From contig CAITAM010000567.1 of assembly GCA_903890265.1 (NCBI GenBank), positions 1 through 5,004 on the forward strand: a stretch of DNA of 5,004 bases, written 5' to 3'. Positions 1 to 5,004 of this stretch are shown piece after piece. How positions within the stretch are numbered: position 1 is the first letter of the stretch; each line of letters opens with the position of its first letter. The notes under the pieces are model-generated. The model saw only the letters and a program-made list of their open reading frames with translations, did not search any database and was not told the DNA's origin. The translations under genes and the position numbers were made by a program. Origin of the DNA: an uncultured Pseudomonadota bacterium. GTDB taxonomy: Bacteria; Pseudomonadota; Gammaproteobacteria; Steroidobacterales; Steroidobacteraceae.

Positions 1-1234
1 CGAGCAGGTCGAGCGCGGCGCGCTGGCGCGCCTGATCGCGCCGCACGGCGCTCACAAGGCGCTGGCCGAGCATCTCGACGGTGCGCCGCCGGTTTGCCAG
101 TGCCACCCGTGGCGAGGCGAGATCGAGCGTCCGCGCGAGCGCGGCGAGCCGCGTGCCGCGCCGGTTGAGTTCAAGGCGCAGCGCGCGCAGCAGCCGGCCG
201 TTCAGCTCGTCGAGGCGTTGCGCGCGGGCCGCAATGCGAAGGCCCGGGTGCTGTCGCCCGAGTCGGGCGGCCAGCGCGTCCAGGCGCTCGCCACCCTGCC
301 GCAGGCGCCGGCCGAGTGCCTCACCGAGGCGCAGCCGGCCAGCTGCCAGCGCCCGCAGCCACTCGGCGCGGTCGGGCACGACGAGCTCGGCGGCGCCCGA
401 GGGCGTCGGTGCACGCACGTCGGCGACGAAATCGGTAATCGTCGTGTCGATCTCGTGGCCGACCCCGGACACGACGGGGATGGGGCAGGCGGCGATCAGT
501 CGCGCGAGGCGTTCGTCGTTGAAGGCCATCAGGTCTTCGATCGAGCCACCGCCACGGGCGATGATCAGCACGTCGACCTCGCGCCGGGCGCTCGCCGCCT
601 CGACCGCGGCGGACAGCTCGTCGGCGGCCTGGGCGCCCTGCACGGACGCCGGGTAGATCAGCACCGGCACGGCCGGAAAGCGCCGTCCCAGCACTTTCAG
701 GATGTCGCGAATCGCCGCCCCCGACGGCGAGGTGATGACACCGATTCGCCGCGGCAGGCGCGGCAGCGGGCGCTTCGCGGCTGCGTCGAACAGGCCCTCG
801 GCGGCGAGCCGCCCCTTGAGCTCCTCGACCCGGCGGCGCAGCGCGCCTTCGCCCGCTTCCTCGAGGTGCTCGACAACGAGCTGGAAGTCGCCGCGCGGTT
901 CGTAGAGGCTCACCCGGGCCCGGACCCGCACCTGCATCCCGGAGCGGACCGGGCCACGCACCCGCTGGTTCGAGGCGCGGAACATCGCGCACTTGACCTG
1001 CGCGGACTCGTCCTTCAGCGAGAAGTACCAGTGGCCGGAGCCGTGCTGGACGAGGTTCGACAGCTCCGCCTCGAGCACGACGAGGCCGAAGCCGGACTCC
1101 AGCACGTCCTTCACCTCGCGGTTGAGGCGCGAGACCGTGTAGACGGGTCGCTCGGGAGGCCGGCCCGGCGGCTCGTCGAAGAGGCCCGTGCCGGCGCGTG
1201 CGGGGGGCAATGCGGAGCGGGAGCGGTACGCCAT
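1..1234 (-). CDS. xseA: Exodeoxyribonuclease VII large subunit, 3' end cut by window edge
   Basis: Large, catalytic subunit of exonuclease VII, which with several XseB subunits degrades single-stranded DNA to oligonucleotides in the cytoplasm and acts in repair. The minus-strand frame from the ATG at 1234 stays open for 411 codons to the left edge; E. coli XseA is about 456 aa, so a few dozen C-terminal residues are missing. Residues about 31-125 form the N-terminal OB-fold, starting VYTVSRLNREVKDVLE and containing GHWYFSLKDE. The catalytic core follows, with GVITSPSGAAIRD (165-177), RGGGSIEDLMAFNDE (227-241) and VSGVGHEIDTTITDFVADVR (255-274), then APTPSGAAELVVPD. From about residue 290 the protein is rich in Leu, Arg and Ala with a heptad look, matching the long coiled-coil arm that binds XseB. 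The first 30 residues are Pro/Arg-rich and poorly conserved, so a slightly later start is possible. It is divergent from guaB, as in E. coli. Identification is secure. Confidence 0.96.
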   Translation of the reverse strand, partial: MAYRSRSALPPARAGTGLFDEPPGRPPERPVYTVSRLNREVKDVLESGFGLVVLEAELSNLVQHGSGHWYFSLKDESAQVKCAMFRASNQRVRGPVRSGMQVRVRARVSLYEPRGDFQLVVEHLEEAGEGALRRRVEELKGRLAAEGLFDAAAKRPLPRLPRRIGVITSPSGAAIRDILKVLGRRFPAVPVLIYPASVQGAQAADELSAAVEAASARREVDVLIIARGGGSIEDLMAFNDERLARLIAACPIPVVSGVGHEIDTTITDFVADVRAPTPSGAAELVVPDRAEWLRALAAGRLRLGEALGRRLRQGGERLDALAARLGRQHPGLRIAARAQRLDELNGRLLRALRLELNRRGTRLAALARTLDLASPRVALANRRRTVEMLGQRLVSAVRRDQARQRAALDLL

Positions 1235-1240
1235 GGCGGC

Positions 1241-1246
1241 AGTGTA
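1241..1246 (-). promoter_or_regulatory. Weak candidate -10 element for xseA
   Basis: On the minus strand the sequence GCATACACT lies just upstream of the xseA ATG; TACACT matches the sigma70 -10 consensus at 4 of 6 positions. Only six bases separate it from the ATG, so a transcript started here would have almost no leader. There is no recognisable -35 hexamer 16-18 bp upstream and no Shine-Dalgarno sequence before the ATG. This is a suggestion only; the true promoter may lie further up, or the true start codon may be later. Confidence 0.2.
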
Positions 1247-1282
1247 TGCCAAGCGGCGGGGGCTGGCGCCGCACCGAACGGG

Positions 1283-1311
1283 TTGTGGGCGGGGCCCGTG
1301 ACCGGTAGACT
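1283..1311 (+). promoter_or_regulatory. Putative sigma70 promoter of the guaBA operon
   Basis: TTGTGG (1283-1288, 3 of 6 to TTGACA) is followed after exactly 17 bp by TAGACT (1306-1311, 4 of 6 to TATAAT). Transcription would begin near 1317-1319 and give a guaB leader of about 85 nt. It lies in the 167-bp gap between divergent xseA and guaB, in the expected place for the guaBA promoter. Known guaBA regulation (PurR, DnaA, Fis, CRP and stringent control in E. coli) cannot be read from this sequence; no convincing PurR operator is present. Confidence 0.5.
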
Positions 1312-1329
1312 GCGCCATTCATTTTTCTA

Positions 1330-1369
1330 GGCTCCCCCCGGCGGAGCCGACGTGTGCGCCGTAGTCGGC
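1330..1369 (+). other. Two overlapping hairpins in the guaB leader
   Basis: GGCTCC (1330-1335) pairs perfectly with GGAGCC (1343-1348) around a 7-nt loop. GCCGAC (1346-1351) pairs perfectly with GTCGGC (1364-1369) around a 12-nt loop. The two stems share bases 1346-1348, so they cannot both form fully. Neither is followed by a T-run on either strand in the right place, so neither is an obvious intrinsic terminator. Both would lie in the untranslated leader of guaB if the promoter at 1283-1311 is right. In GC-rich DNA such stems can occur by chance. Confidence 0.3.
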
Positions 1370-1389
1370 CCCGCCGCAGGAATCGCGGT

Positions 1390-1395
1390 AAAGGG
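1390..1395 (+). promoter_or_regulatory. Ribosome binding site that fixes the guaB start
   Basis: AAAGGG ends 6 nt before the ATG at 1402. It supports that ATG over the upstream in-frame ATG at 1354, whose extra residues (MRRSRPRRRNRGKGLS) are basic and unlike any IMP dehydrogenase N-terminus, while the protein from 1402 begins MRIVQEALTFDDVLL as the family does. Confidence 0.6.
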
Positions 1396-1401
1396 CTGTC
1401 C

Positions 1402-2871
1402 ATGCGAATCGTTCAAGAAGCACTCACGTTCGACGACGTCCTGCTCGTCCCGGCTTATTCCGAGGTACTGCCGCGCGACGTCGACCTCTCGACGCTGCTG
1501 ACGCGGGACATCCGCCTCAACCTGCCGCTGATCTCCGCGGCGATGGACACCGTGACGGAAGCGAGGCTCGCCATCACGATCGCCCAGGAAGGCGGCATCG
1601 GCATCGTCCACAAGAACATGTCGGCCGAGGGCCAGGCGCGCGAGGTGTCGCGGGTCAAGAAGTTCGAAAGCGGCGTCATCACCGACCCCATCACGGTGAC
1701 TCCCGACAAGACGATCCGCGAAGTCATCGAGCTCACCCGCGCCAAGGGCATCTCCGGCGTGCCGGTCGTCACGACGTCGGGCGAGGTCGAGGGCATCGTC
1801 ACGCACCGTGACCTGCGCTTCGAGCTGCACTTCGACGCCCCGGTAAGCTCGGTGATGACGCCGAAGGAGCGCCTCGTCACCGTGCGCGAGAACGCGCCGA
1901 AGGACGAGGTGCTCGGGCTGCTGCACCGGCACCGCATCGAGAAGGTCCTCGTGGTCGATGCCGCGGGGCGCCTCAAGGGCATGATCACGGTCAAGGACTT
2001 CCAGAAGGCGACGGAATTCCCGCGGGCATGCAAGGACGGCAGCGGCCGCCTGCGGGTCGGTGCCGCGGTCGGCACGTCGCCCGACACCCTCGATCGCGTG
2101 GCGCTGCTGCGCGATGCCGGTGTCGACGTCGTGGTCGTCGACACCTCGCACGGCCATTCGAAGGGCGTGCTCGACATGGTGCGCACGCTGAAGACCCGGT
2201 GGCCCGATCTTGCCGTCATCGGCGGCAACATCGTCACTGCCGAGGCCGCGCTCGCGCTGGTCGCGGCCGGCGCGGATGGCGTCAAAGTCGGCATCGGCCC
2301 CGGTTCCATCTGCACGACCCGCATCGTCGCCGGCGTCGGCGTGCCGCAGATCTCGGCGGTGGCCAACGTCGCGGCCGCGCTCAAGTCCTCGGGCGTGCCG
2401 CTGATCGCCGACGGCGGCATTCGTTTCTCGGGTGATCTGGCGAAGGCGCTTGCCGCCGGCGCACACTCGGTGATGATCGGCGGGCTGTTCGCCGGTACCG
2501 AGGAGTCACCCGGCGCCGTCGAGCTCTTCCAGGGCGCGTCCTACAAGGCCTACCGCGGCATGGGCTCGATCGGTGCGATGGCACAGCGCCACGGCTCGTC
2601 CGACCGCTACTTCCAGGACACGACGACCGAACTGGAAAAGCTGGTGCCGGAAGGCATCGAGGGGCGCGTGCCGTACAAGGGCAGCCTGCTCGCCATCATC
2701 ACCCAGCTCGCCGGCGGCCTGCGCGCGGCGATGGGCTACACCGGCAGCCACAGCATCGAGGATCTGCGCACGAAGCCGTCCTTCGTCCGGATCACCAACG
2801 CGGGCGTCCGGGAAAGCCACGTGCACGACGTGACGATCACCAAGGAAGCACCCAACTACCGGGTGAGCTGA
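1402..2871 (+). CDS. guaB: IMP dehydrogenase
   Basis: Oxidises IMP to XMP with NAD+, the first committed and rate-limiting step of guanine nucleotide synthesis; it is a cytoplasmic tetramer/octamer. The 489-aa product matches the usual bacterial length (E. coli 488). The catalytic (beta/alpha)8 barrel begins with EALTFDDVLLVPAYSEVLP and is interrupted at about residues 93-203 by two CBS domains, the site of purine nucleotide regulation in many bacteria. The barrel then resumes: DTSHGHS (247-253), the catalytic loop GIGPGSICTTR (298-308) with nucleophile Cys304, the phosphate-binding ADGGIR (336-341), and YRGMGSIGAM (384-393). The mobile flap carries the Arg402-Tyr403 pair in SSDRYFQ, and EGIEGRVPYKG follows. 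All key residues are present, so the enzyme should be active. It is first in the guaBA operon, ending 2 bp before guaA, and is divergent from xseA. Glycine codons are mostly GGC, typical of the host. Confidence 0.98.
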   Translation: MRIVQEALTFDDVLLVPAYSEVLPRDVDLSTLLTRDIRLNLPLISAAMDTVTEARLAITIAQEGGIGIVHKNMSAEGQAREVSRVKKFESGVITDPITVTPDKTIREVIELTRAKGISGVPVVTTSGEVEGIVTHRDLRFELHFDAPVSSVMTPKERLVTVRENAPKDEVLGLLHRHRIEKVLVVDAAGRLKGMITVKDFQKATEFPRACKDGSGRLRVGAAVGTSPDTLDRVALLRDAGVDVVVVDTSHGHSKGVLDMVRTLKTRWPDLAVIGGNIVTAEAALALVAAGADGVKVGIGPGSICTTRIVAGVGVPQISAVANVAAALKSSGVPLIADGGIRFSGDLAKALAAGAHSVMIGGLFAGTEESPGAVELFQGASYKAYRGMGSIGAMAQRHGSSDRYFQDTTTELEKLVPEGIEGRVPYKGSLLAIITQLAGGLRAAMGYTGSHSIEDLRTKPSFVRITNAGVRESHVHDVTITKEAPNYRVS

Positions 2872-2873
2872 CC

Positions 2874-4475
2874 GTGCCGGACCACGCTGCCGACATCCAC
2901 GCGCACCGGATACTCATCCTCGACTTCGGCTCGCAGTACACCCAGCTGATCGCGCGCCGCGTGCGGGAACTCGGCGTCTACTGCGAGATCCATCCCTGGG
3001 ACACGGACGAGGCCACGATCGAAGGCTTCGCGCCGATGGGCATCATCCTCTCCGGTGGTCCGGAGAGCGTCACCGTTGCCGGCAGCCCGCGCGCGCCGGG
3101 GATCGTGTGGCGCTTCGGCGTACCGGTGCTCGGCATCTGCTACGGCCTGCAGACCATGGCCGCAGAGCTCGGCGGCCGCGTCGAGCCGCACCAGTCCAAG
3201 GAATTCGGCTACGCCGAGGTCCGGGCGCGCGGTCATTCGGCGCTGCTGAAGGACATCGAAGACCGGGTCAACGACGAGGGACACGGCCTGCTCGACGTCT
3301 GGATGAGCCACGGCGACCGCGTGGCCGAGGTACCGCCGGGATTCAAGGTGATTGCCTCGACGCCCGAGGTGCCGATTGCCGGTATCGCCGACGAGGCGCG
3401 CGGCCTGTACGGCGTCCAGTTCCACCCCGAGGTCACCCACACGACCCAGGGCGAGCGCATCTACTCGCGGTTCGTGCACGAGATCTGCGGCTGCGGCCAC
3501 TCGTGGACGGCCGGCAACATCATCAGCGACTCGATTGCGCGGGTTCGCGCCGAAGTGGGCTCTGCACACGTCCTGCTCGGCCTGTCGGGCGGAGTCGATT
3601 CCAGTGTCGTGGCCGCGCTCCTGCACCGGGCGATCGGTAATCAGCTCACCTGCGTCTTCGTCGACCACGGCCTGCTGCGCCACGAGGAGGGTGACCAGGT
3701 CATGCGGATCTTCGCCGACCACCTCGGCGTCAAGGTGATCCGCGTGGACGCCGAGCAGCGCTTTCTCGGCGCGCTCGCCGGCGTCGCCGATCCGGAGGCG
3801 AAGCGCAAGATCATCGGCCGGCTGTTCGTCGAGGTCTTTGACGAGGAGGCGCAGAAGATCACCGGTGCCGAGGGCGCGCGGGTCGAGTACCTCGCGCAGG
3901 GCACGATTTACCCGGACGTCATCGAGTCCGCGGGCGCGAAGACCGGCAAGGCGCATCTCATCAAGAGCCATCACAACGTCGGCGGCCTGCCGGCGCACAT
4001 GAACCTGAAGCTGGTCGAGCCGCTGCGCGAGCTCTTCAAGGACGAGGTACGCCGGCTCGGCGTGGAGCTTGGCCTGCCGCGTGAGATGGTCTACCGGCAC
4101 CCGTTCCCGGGGCCGGGGCTTGGCGTGCGTATCCTCGGCGAGGTCACGAAGGCCGCCGCCGACACGCTGCGCCTCGCCGATCACATCTTCATCGAGGAAC
4201 TGCGTCGCGCCGGGTGGTACGAGAAGACGAGCCAGGCCTTCGCGGTATTCCTGCCGGTGAACTCGGTGGGGGTGACGGGCGATGGTCGCCGCTACGCGCC
4301 GGTCATTGCGCTTCGGGCGGTCGAGACCATCGATTTCATGACGGCCCGCTGGGCACCGCTGCCATACGATCTGCTGGAAAAGGTGAGTCTGCGGATCGTC
4401 AACGAGATCGCGAACGTGTCGCGGGTCGTCTATGACATTTCGGGCAAGCCGCCCGCGACCATCGAGTGGGAGTGA
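2874..4475 (+). CDS. guaA: GMP synthase (glutamine-hydrolysing)
   Basis: Converts XMP, ATP and glutamine to GMP in the cytoplasm, the step after GuaB. The 533-aa product (E. coli 525) has the family's full two-domain layout plus dimerisation domain. The class I glutamine amidotransferase domain (about 12-205) shows ILDFGSQYTQLIARRVRE, ILSGGPESV, the nucleophile Cys89 in GICYGLQ, and the triad partners His184 and Glu186 in VQFHPEV. The N-type ATP pyrophosphatase domain follows with the PP-loop LSGGVDSS (237-244), then IKSHHNVGGLP (363-373), the HPFPGPGLGVRI segment (409-420), and the terminal KPPATIEWE. The start is GTG at 2874, the only workable start: it sits 2 bp after the guaB stop, and an in-frame GTG at 2862 meets that stop. 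GGGTGAG at 2861-2867 is a weak ribosome site, and translation may be coupled to guaB. The 3' end is intact although an integrase gene starts 316 bp downstream, suggesting that an element inserted here without disrupting the protein. Confidence 0.98.
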   Translation: MPDHAADIHAHRILILDFGSQYTQLIARRVRELGVYCEIHPWDTDEATIEGFAPMGIILSGGPESVTVAGSPRAPGIVWRFGVPVLGICYGLQTMAAELGGRVEPHQSKEFGYAEVRARGHSALLKDIEDRVNDEGHGLLDVWMSHGDRVAEVPPGFKVIASTPEVPIAGIADEARGLYGVQFHPEVTHTTQGERIYSRFVHEICGCGHSWTAGNIISDSIARVRAEVGSAHVLLGLSGGVDSSVVAALLHRAIGNQLTCVFVDHGLLRHEEGDQVMRIFADHLGVKVIRVDAEQRFLGALAGVADPEAKRKIIGRLFVEVFDEEAQKITGAEGARVEYLAQGTIYPDVIESAGAKTGKAHLIKSHHNVGGLPAHMNLKLVEPLRELFKDEVRRLGVELGLPREMVYRHPFPGPGLGVRILGEVTKAAADTLRLADHIFIEELRRAGWYEKTSQAFAVFLPVNSVGVTGDGRRYAPVIALRAVETIDFMTARWAPLPYDLLEKVSLRIVNEIANVSRVVYDISGKPPATIEWE

Positions 4476-4480
4476 TTTTG
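4441..4480 (+). other. Putative attachment site (integrase-proximal att) at the guaA 3' end
   Basis: The last codons of guaA (KPPATIEWE, stop 4473-4475) are highly conserved in bacteria, and the 3' end of guaA is a known target for genomic islands carrying tyrosine integrases (for example GIsul2-like and other guaA islands). Here GC-rich guaA is followed at once by atypical repeat-bearing DNA and an integrase reading away from guaA, the usual arrangement. The exact crossover cannot be set: the partner copy of the direct repeat should lie at the far end of the island, outside this window, and no second copy of GAGTGGGAGTGA is visible here. Confidence 0.5.
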
Positions 4481-4482
4481 AG

Positions 4483-4501
4483 CCTTTCGCGGTCTATCGC
4501 C
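4483..4501 (+). repeat. 19-bp direct repeat, copy 1
   Basis: CCTTTCGCGGTCTATCGCC, beginning 7 bases after the guaA stop codon. It differs from copy 2 (4546-4564) only at one position (G at 4492 against A at 4555). The centre is GCG-GTCTAT-CGC, a degenerate form of the palindrome in copy 2. Confidence 0.85.
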
Positions 4502-4545
4502 ACACCCCGAATTCAGTACCTAAGTTACGGATAAATAATAACTAA

Positions 4546-4564
4546 CCTTTCGCGATCTATCGCC
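4546..4564 (+). repeat. 19-bp direct repeat, copy 2
   Basis: CCTTTCGCGATCTATCGCC, 63 bp downstream of copy 1 with a single mismatch. Its core GCGATCTATCGC (4552-4563) is an inverted repeat of 5-bp arms (GCGAT / ATCGC) around CT. A further TCTATC lies at 4566-4571, exactly 10 bp after the TCTATC at 4556-4561, so the two would face the same side of the helix. Function is unknown; candidates are recombinase or excisionase binding sites or an operator. Confidence 0.85.
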
Positions 4565-4590
4565 GTCTATCCGCGCCAAGCGAACGGCTC

Positions 4591-4600
4591 TGACGGTAAA
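4591..4600 (+). repeat. TGACGGTAAA motif, copy 1 (putative integrase arm-type site)
   Basis: Exact TGACGGTAAA, 12 bp (start to start) before copy 2 in the same orientation. It is one of four exact 10-mers in 171 bp next to an integrase whose N-terminus is an arm-DNA-binding domain. Confidence 0.5.
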
Positions 4601-4601
4601 A

Positions 4602-4652
4602 GTGACGGTAAATGTTTTTGGCTCCCCCGATGAGGCCCATTTTTACCGTCAC
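4602..4652. repeat. Perfect 11-bp inverted repeat containing TGACGGTAAA copies 2 and 3
   Basis: GTGACGGTAAA (4602-4612) is the exact reverse complement of TTTACCGTCAC (4642-4652), separated by 29 bases. Motif copy 2 is thus 4603-4612 on the plus strand and copy 3 is 4642-4651 on the minus strand. The spacer holds a shorter imperfect stem (GGCTC 4620-4624 with GAGGCC 4632-4637) followed by TTTTT (4640-4644), which might act as a weak terminator for guaBA read-through. A pair of opposed integrase arm sites is the preferred reading. Confidence 0.6.
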
Positions 4653-4770
4653 CAGATTGACGAGCAGGTGAGCGAAAGAATCGCTGAATTACAGGGGAAA
4701 AATGGCAGAAACCCGTGATTTCCACGGCATGAATTGAGCAAAATAGGGTTTTGACGGTAAAATCTGGGCC
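4634..4770. repeat. Imperfect ~18-bp inverted repeat around the integrase promoter
   Basis: GGCCCATTTTTACCGTCA (4634-4651) is nearly the reverse complement of TGACGGTAAAATCTGGGCC (4752-4770). The arms agree over TGACGGTAAAA and GGGCC and differ only by a small substitution/insertion between them. The match extends beyond the 10-bp motif, suggesting duplication and inversion of a longer site. The 100-bp spacer contains no gene. Confidence 0.6.
4734..4763 (+). promoter_or_regulatory. Putative integrase promoter overlapping a TGACGGTAAA copy
   Basis: TTGAGC (4734-4739, 4 of 6 to TTGACA) and TAAAAT (4758-4763, 5 of 6 to TATAAT) are separated by 18 bp. A start near 4770 would give a leader of about 20 nt before the integrase ATG at 4792. 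The -10 lies inside the fourth TGACGGTAAA copy (4752-4761), so a protein bound to that motif would block this promoter, consistent with autoregulation by the integrase. This is inferred, not shown. Confidence 0.4.
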
Positions 4771-4791
4771 ACGTCAGAACGGGGGCCCGCC

Positions 4792-5004
4792 ATGCTTTCC
4801 GACATCGCCCTGAAGAAGCTCAAACCCCGGGAAAAGCCGTACAAAGTGACGGACCGGGACGGGATGTACGTGACGGTATCGACGGCCGGGACGATCACGT
4901 TCCGGTTCGACTACCGGATCAGCAACCGGCGCGAGACCCTCACATTGGGCCGGTATGGGCCGGCCGGGCTATCCCTGTCCGCCGCCCGCGAGAAGTGCAT
5001 TAAC
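4792..5004 (+). CDS. P4-type tyrosine integrase, N-terminal part only (cut by window edge)
   Basis: Site-specific recombinase expected to integrate and excise the element next to guaA. The 71 visible residues begin MLSDIALKKLKPREKPYKVT and continue DRDGMYVTVSTAGTITFRFD, NRRETLTLGRYGP and LSLSAAREK. This is the hallmark pattern of the integrase arm-DNA-binding domain (DUF4102, PF13356), with the conserved K-x-R/K-E-K-PYK start, the D-x-x-G-(L/M)-Y-V strand, the 'TLGRYG' turn and the 'SLxxAR' helix. The core-binding and catalytic domains with the R-H-R-Y residues lie beyond the right edge, so activity cannot be judged. The ATG at 4792 is the first possible start after an upstream in-frame TAG near 4744; GGGGG at 4781-4785 is a poor ribosome site. 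Arg codons are 6 CGG to 2 CGC and Gly codons 4 GGG to 1 GGC, unlike guaB and guaA, which fits acquisition. It reads away from guaA, as in known guaA islands. Confidence 0.88.
   Translation, partial: MLSDIALKKLKPREKPYKVTDRDGMYVTVSTAGTITFRFDYRISNRRETLTLGRYGPAGLSLSAAREKCIN

Larger units (their letters stand above)
4476..4791. other. Gene-free, AT-shifted attachment and control region
   Basis: This 316-bp stretch has no convincing gene. Its composition departs from the flanks: 4501-4560, for example, has 23 G/C of 60 and includes ATAAATAATAACTAA. It carries two 19-bp direct repeats, four TGACGGTAAA motifs, two nested inverted repeats and a plausible integrase promoter, listed separately. Such crowding of short repeats between an integration target and an integrase gene fits an attP-derived arm region that binds integrase and accessory DNA-bending proteins. 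No tRNA gene is seen, and no strong intrinsic terminator for guaBA is evident. Confidence 0.6.

Noticed and set aside
1272..1290. Possible PurR operator overlapping the guaB -35 (CCGAACGGGTTGTGG)
   Set aside because: Only the central CG and parts of the arms fit the PurR consensus, and the two half-sites are not good inverted repeats of each other.
218..1330. Long open frame on the plus strand opposite xseA, and a long minus-strand frame at 321-1403
   Set aside because: Both are shadows of xseA in GC-rich DNA. Their translations are low-complexity and Arg/Ala/Gly-rich, with no family motif, while the xseA frame is motif-rich throughout.
1354..1401. Longer guaB start at ATG 1354
   Set aside because: It adds 16 mostly basic residues not typical of the family and has no ribosome site; the ATG at 1402 has AAAGGG at good spacing and gives the standard N-terminus.
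1327..2466. Long minus-strand frames opposite guaB (1327-2466 and 1455-2420)
   Set aside because: Antisense shadows of guaB; His/Asp/Arg-rich or Ser/Thr-rich translations with no recognisable domain.
2856..4184. 442-codon minus-strand open frame opposite guaA
   Set aside because: Antisense shadow created by codon bias; the plus strand carries full-length GuaA with all active-site motifs.
4602..4718. 38-codon GTG-started frame between guaA and the integrase (contains DEAHFYRHQIDEQVSERIAELQ-like text)
   Set aside because: It looks somewhat protein-like but has no ATG, no ribosome site and no known match, and its start lies within the repeat motifs. Too weak to annotate.
4483..4761. CRISPR array suggested by repeated short sequences
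   Set aside because: The repeats are of two different families, are 10 or 19 bp long, have irregular spacing and mixed orientation, and show no spacer-repeat periodicity.
4476..4791. A tRNA gene as the integration target
   Set aside because: No cloverleaf, T-loop GGTTCGAATCC-like block or CCA end is seen on either strand; the conserved 3' end of guaA is the more likely target.
4689..4898. 69-codon minus-strand frame overlapping the integrase start
   Set aside because: It overlaps the well-supported integrase N-terminus antisense and has no motif of its own.

Overview
The window looks like core chromosome of a high-GC gammaproteobacterium that ends, at its right edge, in the start of an integrated mobile element. 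The organism call is an inference. xseA, guaB and guaA lie in the divergent xseA / guaBA order known from E. coli. GuaB (489 aa) and GuaA (533 aa, ending KPPATIEWE) are close in length and motifs to gammaproteobacterial enzymes. The coding is strongly GC-rich with GGC and CGC codon preference. Genus cannot be fixed from this sequence.

Layout. Positions 1-1234 (minus strand) carry xseA, the exonuclease VII large subunit, with its start inside the window and its last few dozen codons off the left edge. Positions 1235-1401 are the divergent control region: a good sigma70-like promoter for guaB, two overlapping hairpins in the guaB leader, and only a weak -10 candidate for xseA. Positions 1402-2871 are guaB (IMP dehydrogenase) and 2874-4475 are guaA (GMP synthase). 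They are separated by 2 bp and almost certainly form one operon carrying out IMP to XMP to GMP.

Positions 4476-4791 hold no convincing gene and change character sharply: AT-rich stretches, two 19-bp near-identical direct repeats, four copies of TGACGGTAAA (three direct, one inverted) and nested inverted repeats. From 4792 to the window end runs the N-terminal arm-binding domain of a P4-type tyrosine integrase, cut by the right edge. It prefers CGG and GGG codons, unlike the host genes.

The simplest reading is that a genomic island has inserted at the 3' end of guaA, a known integration site, and that 4476-4791 is the integrase-proximal attachment region with arm-type integrase sites. The GuaA C-terminus is intact, so the host enzyme is preserved. 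The island cargo lies beyond the right edge and cannot be judged here. Apart from this boundary and its repeat architecture I see no undescribed system in the window.
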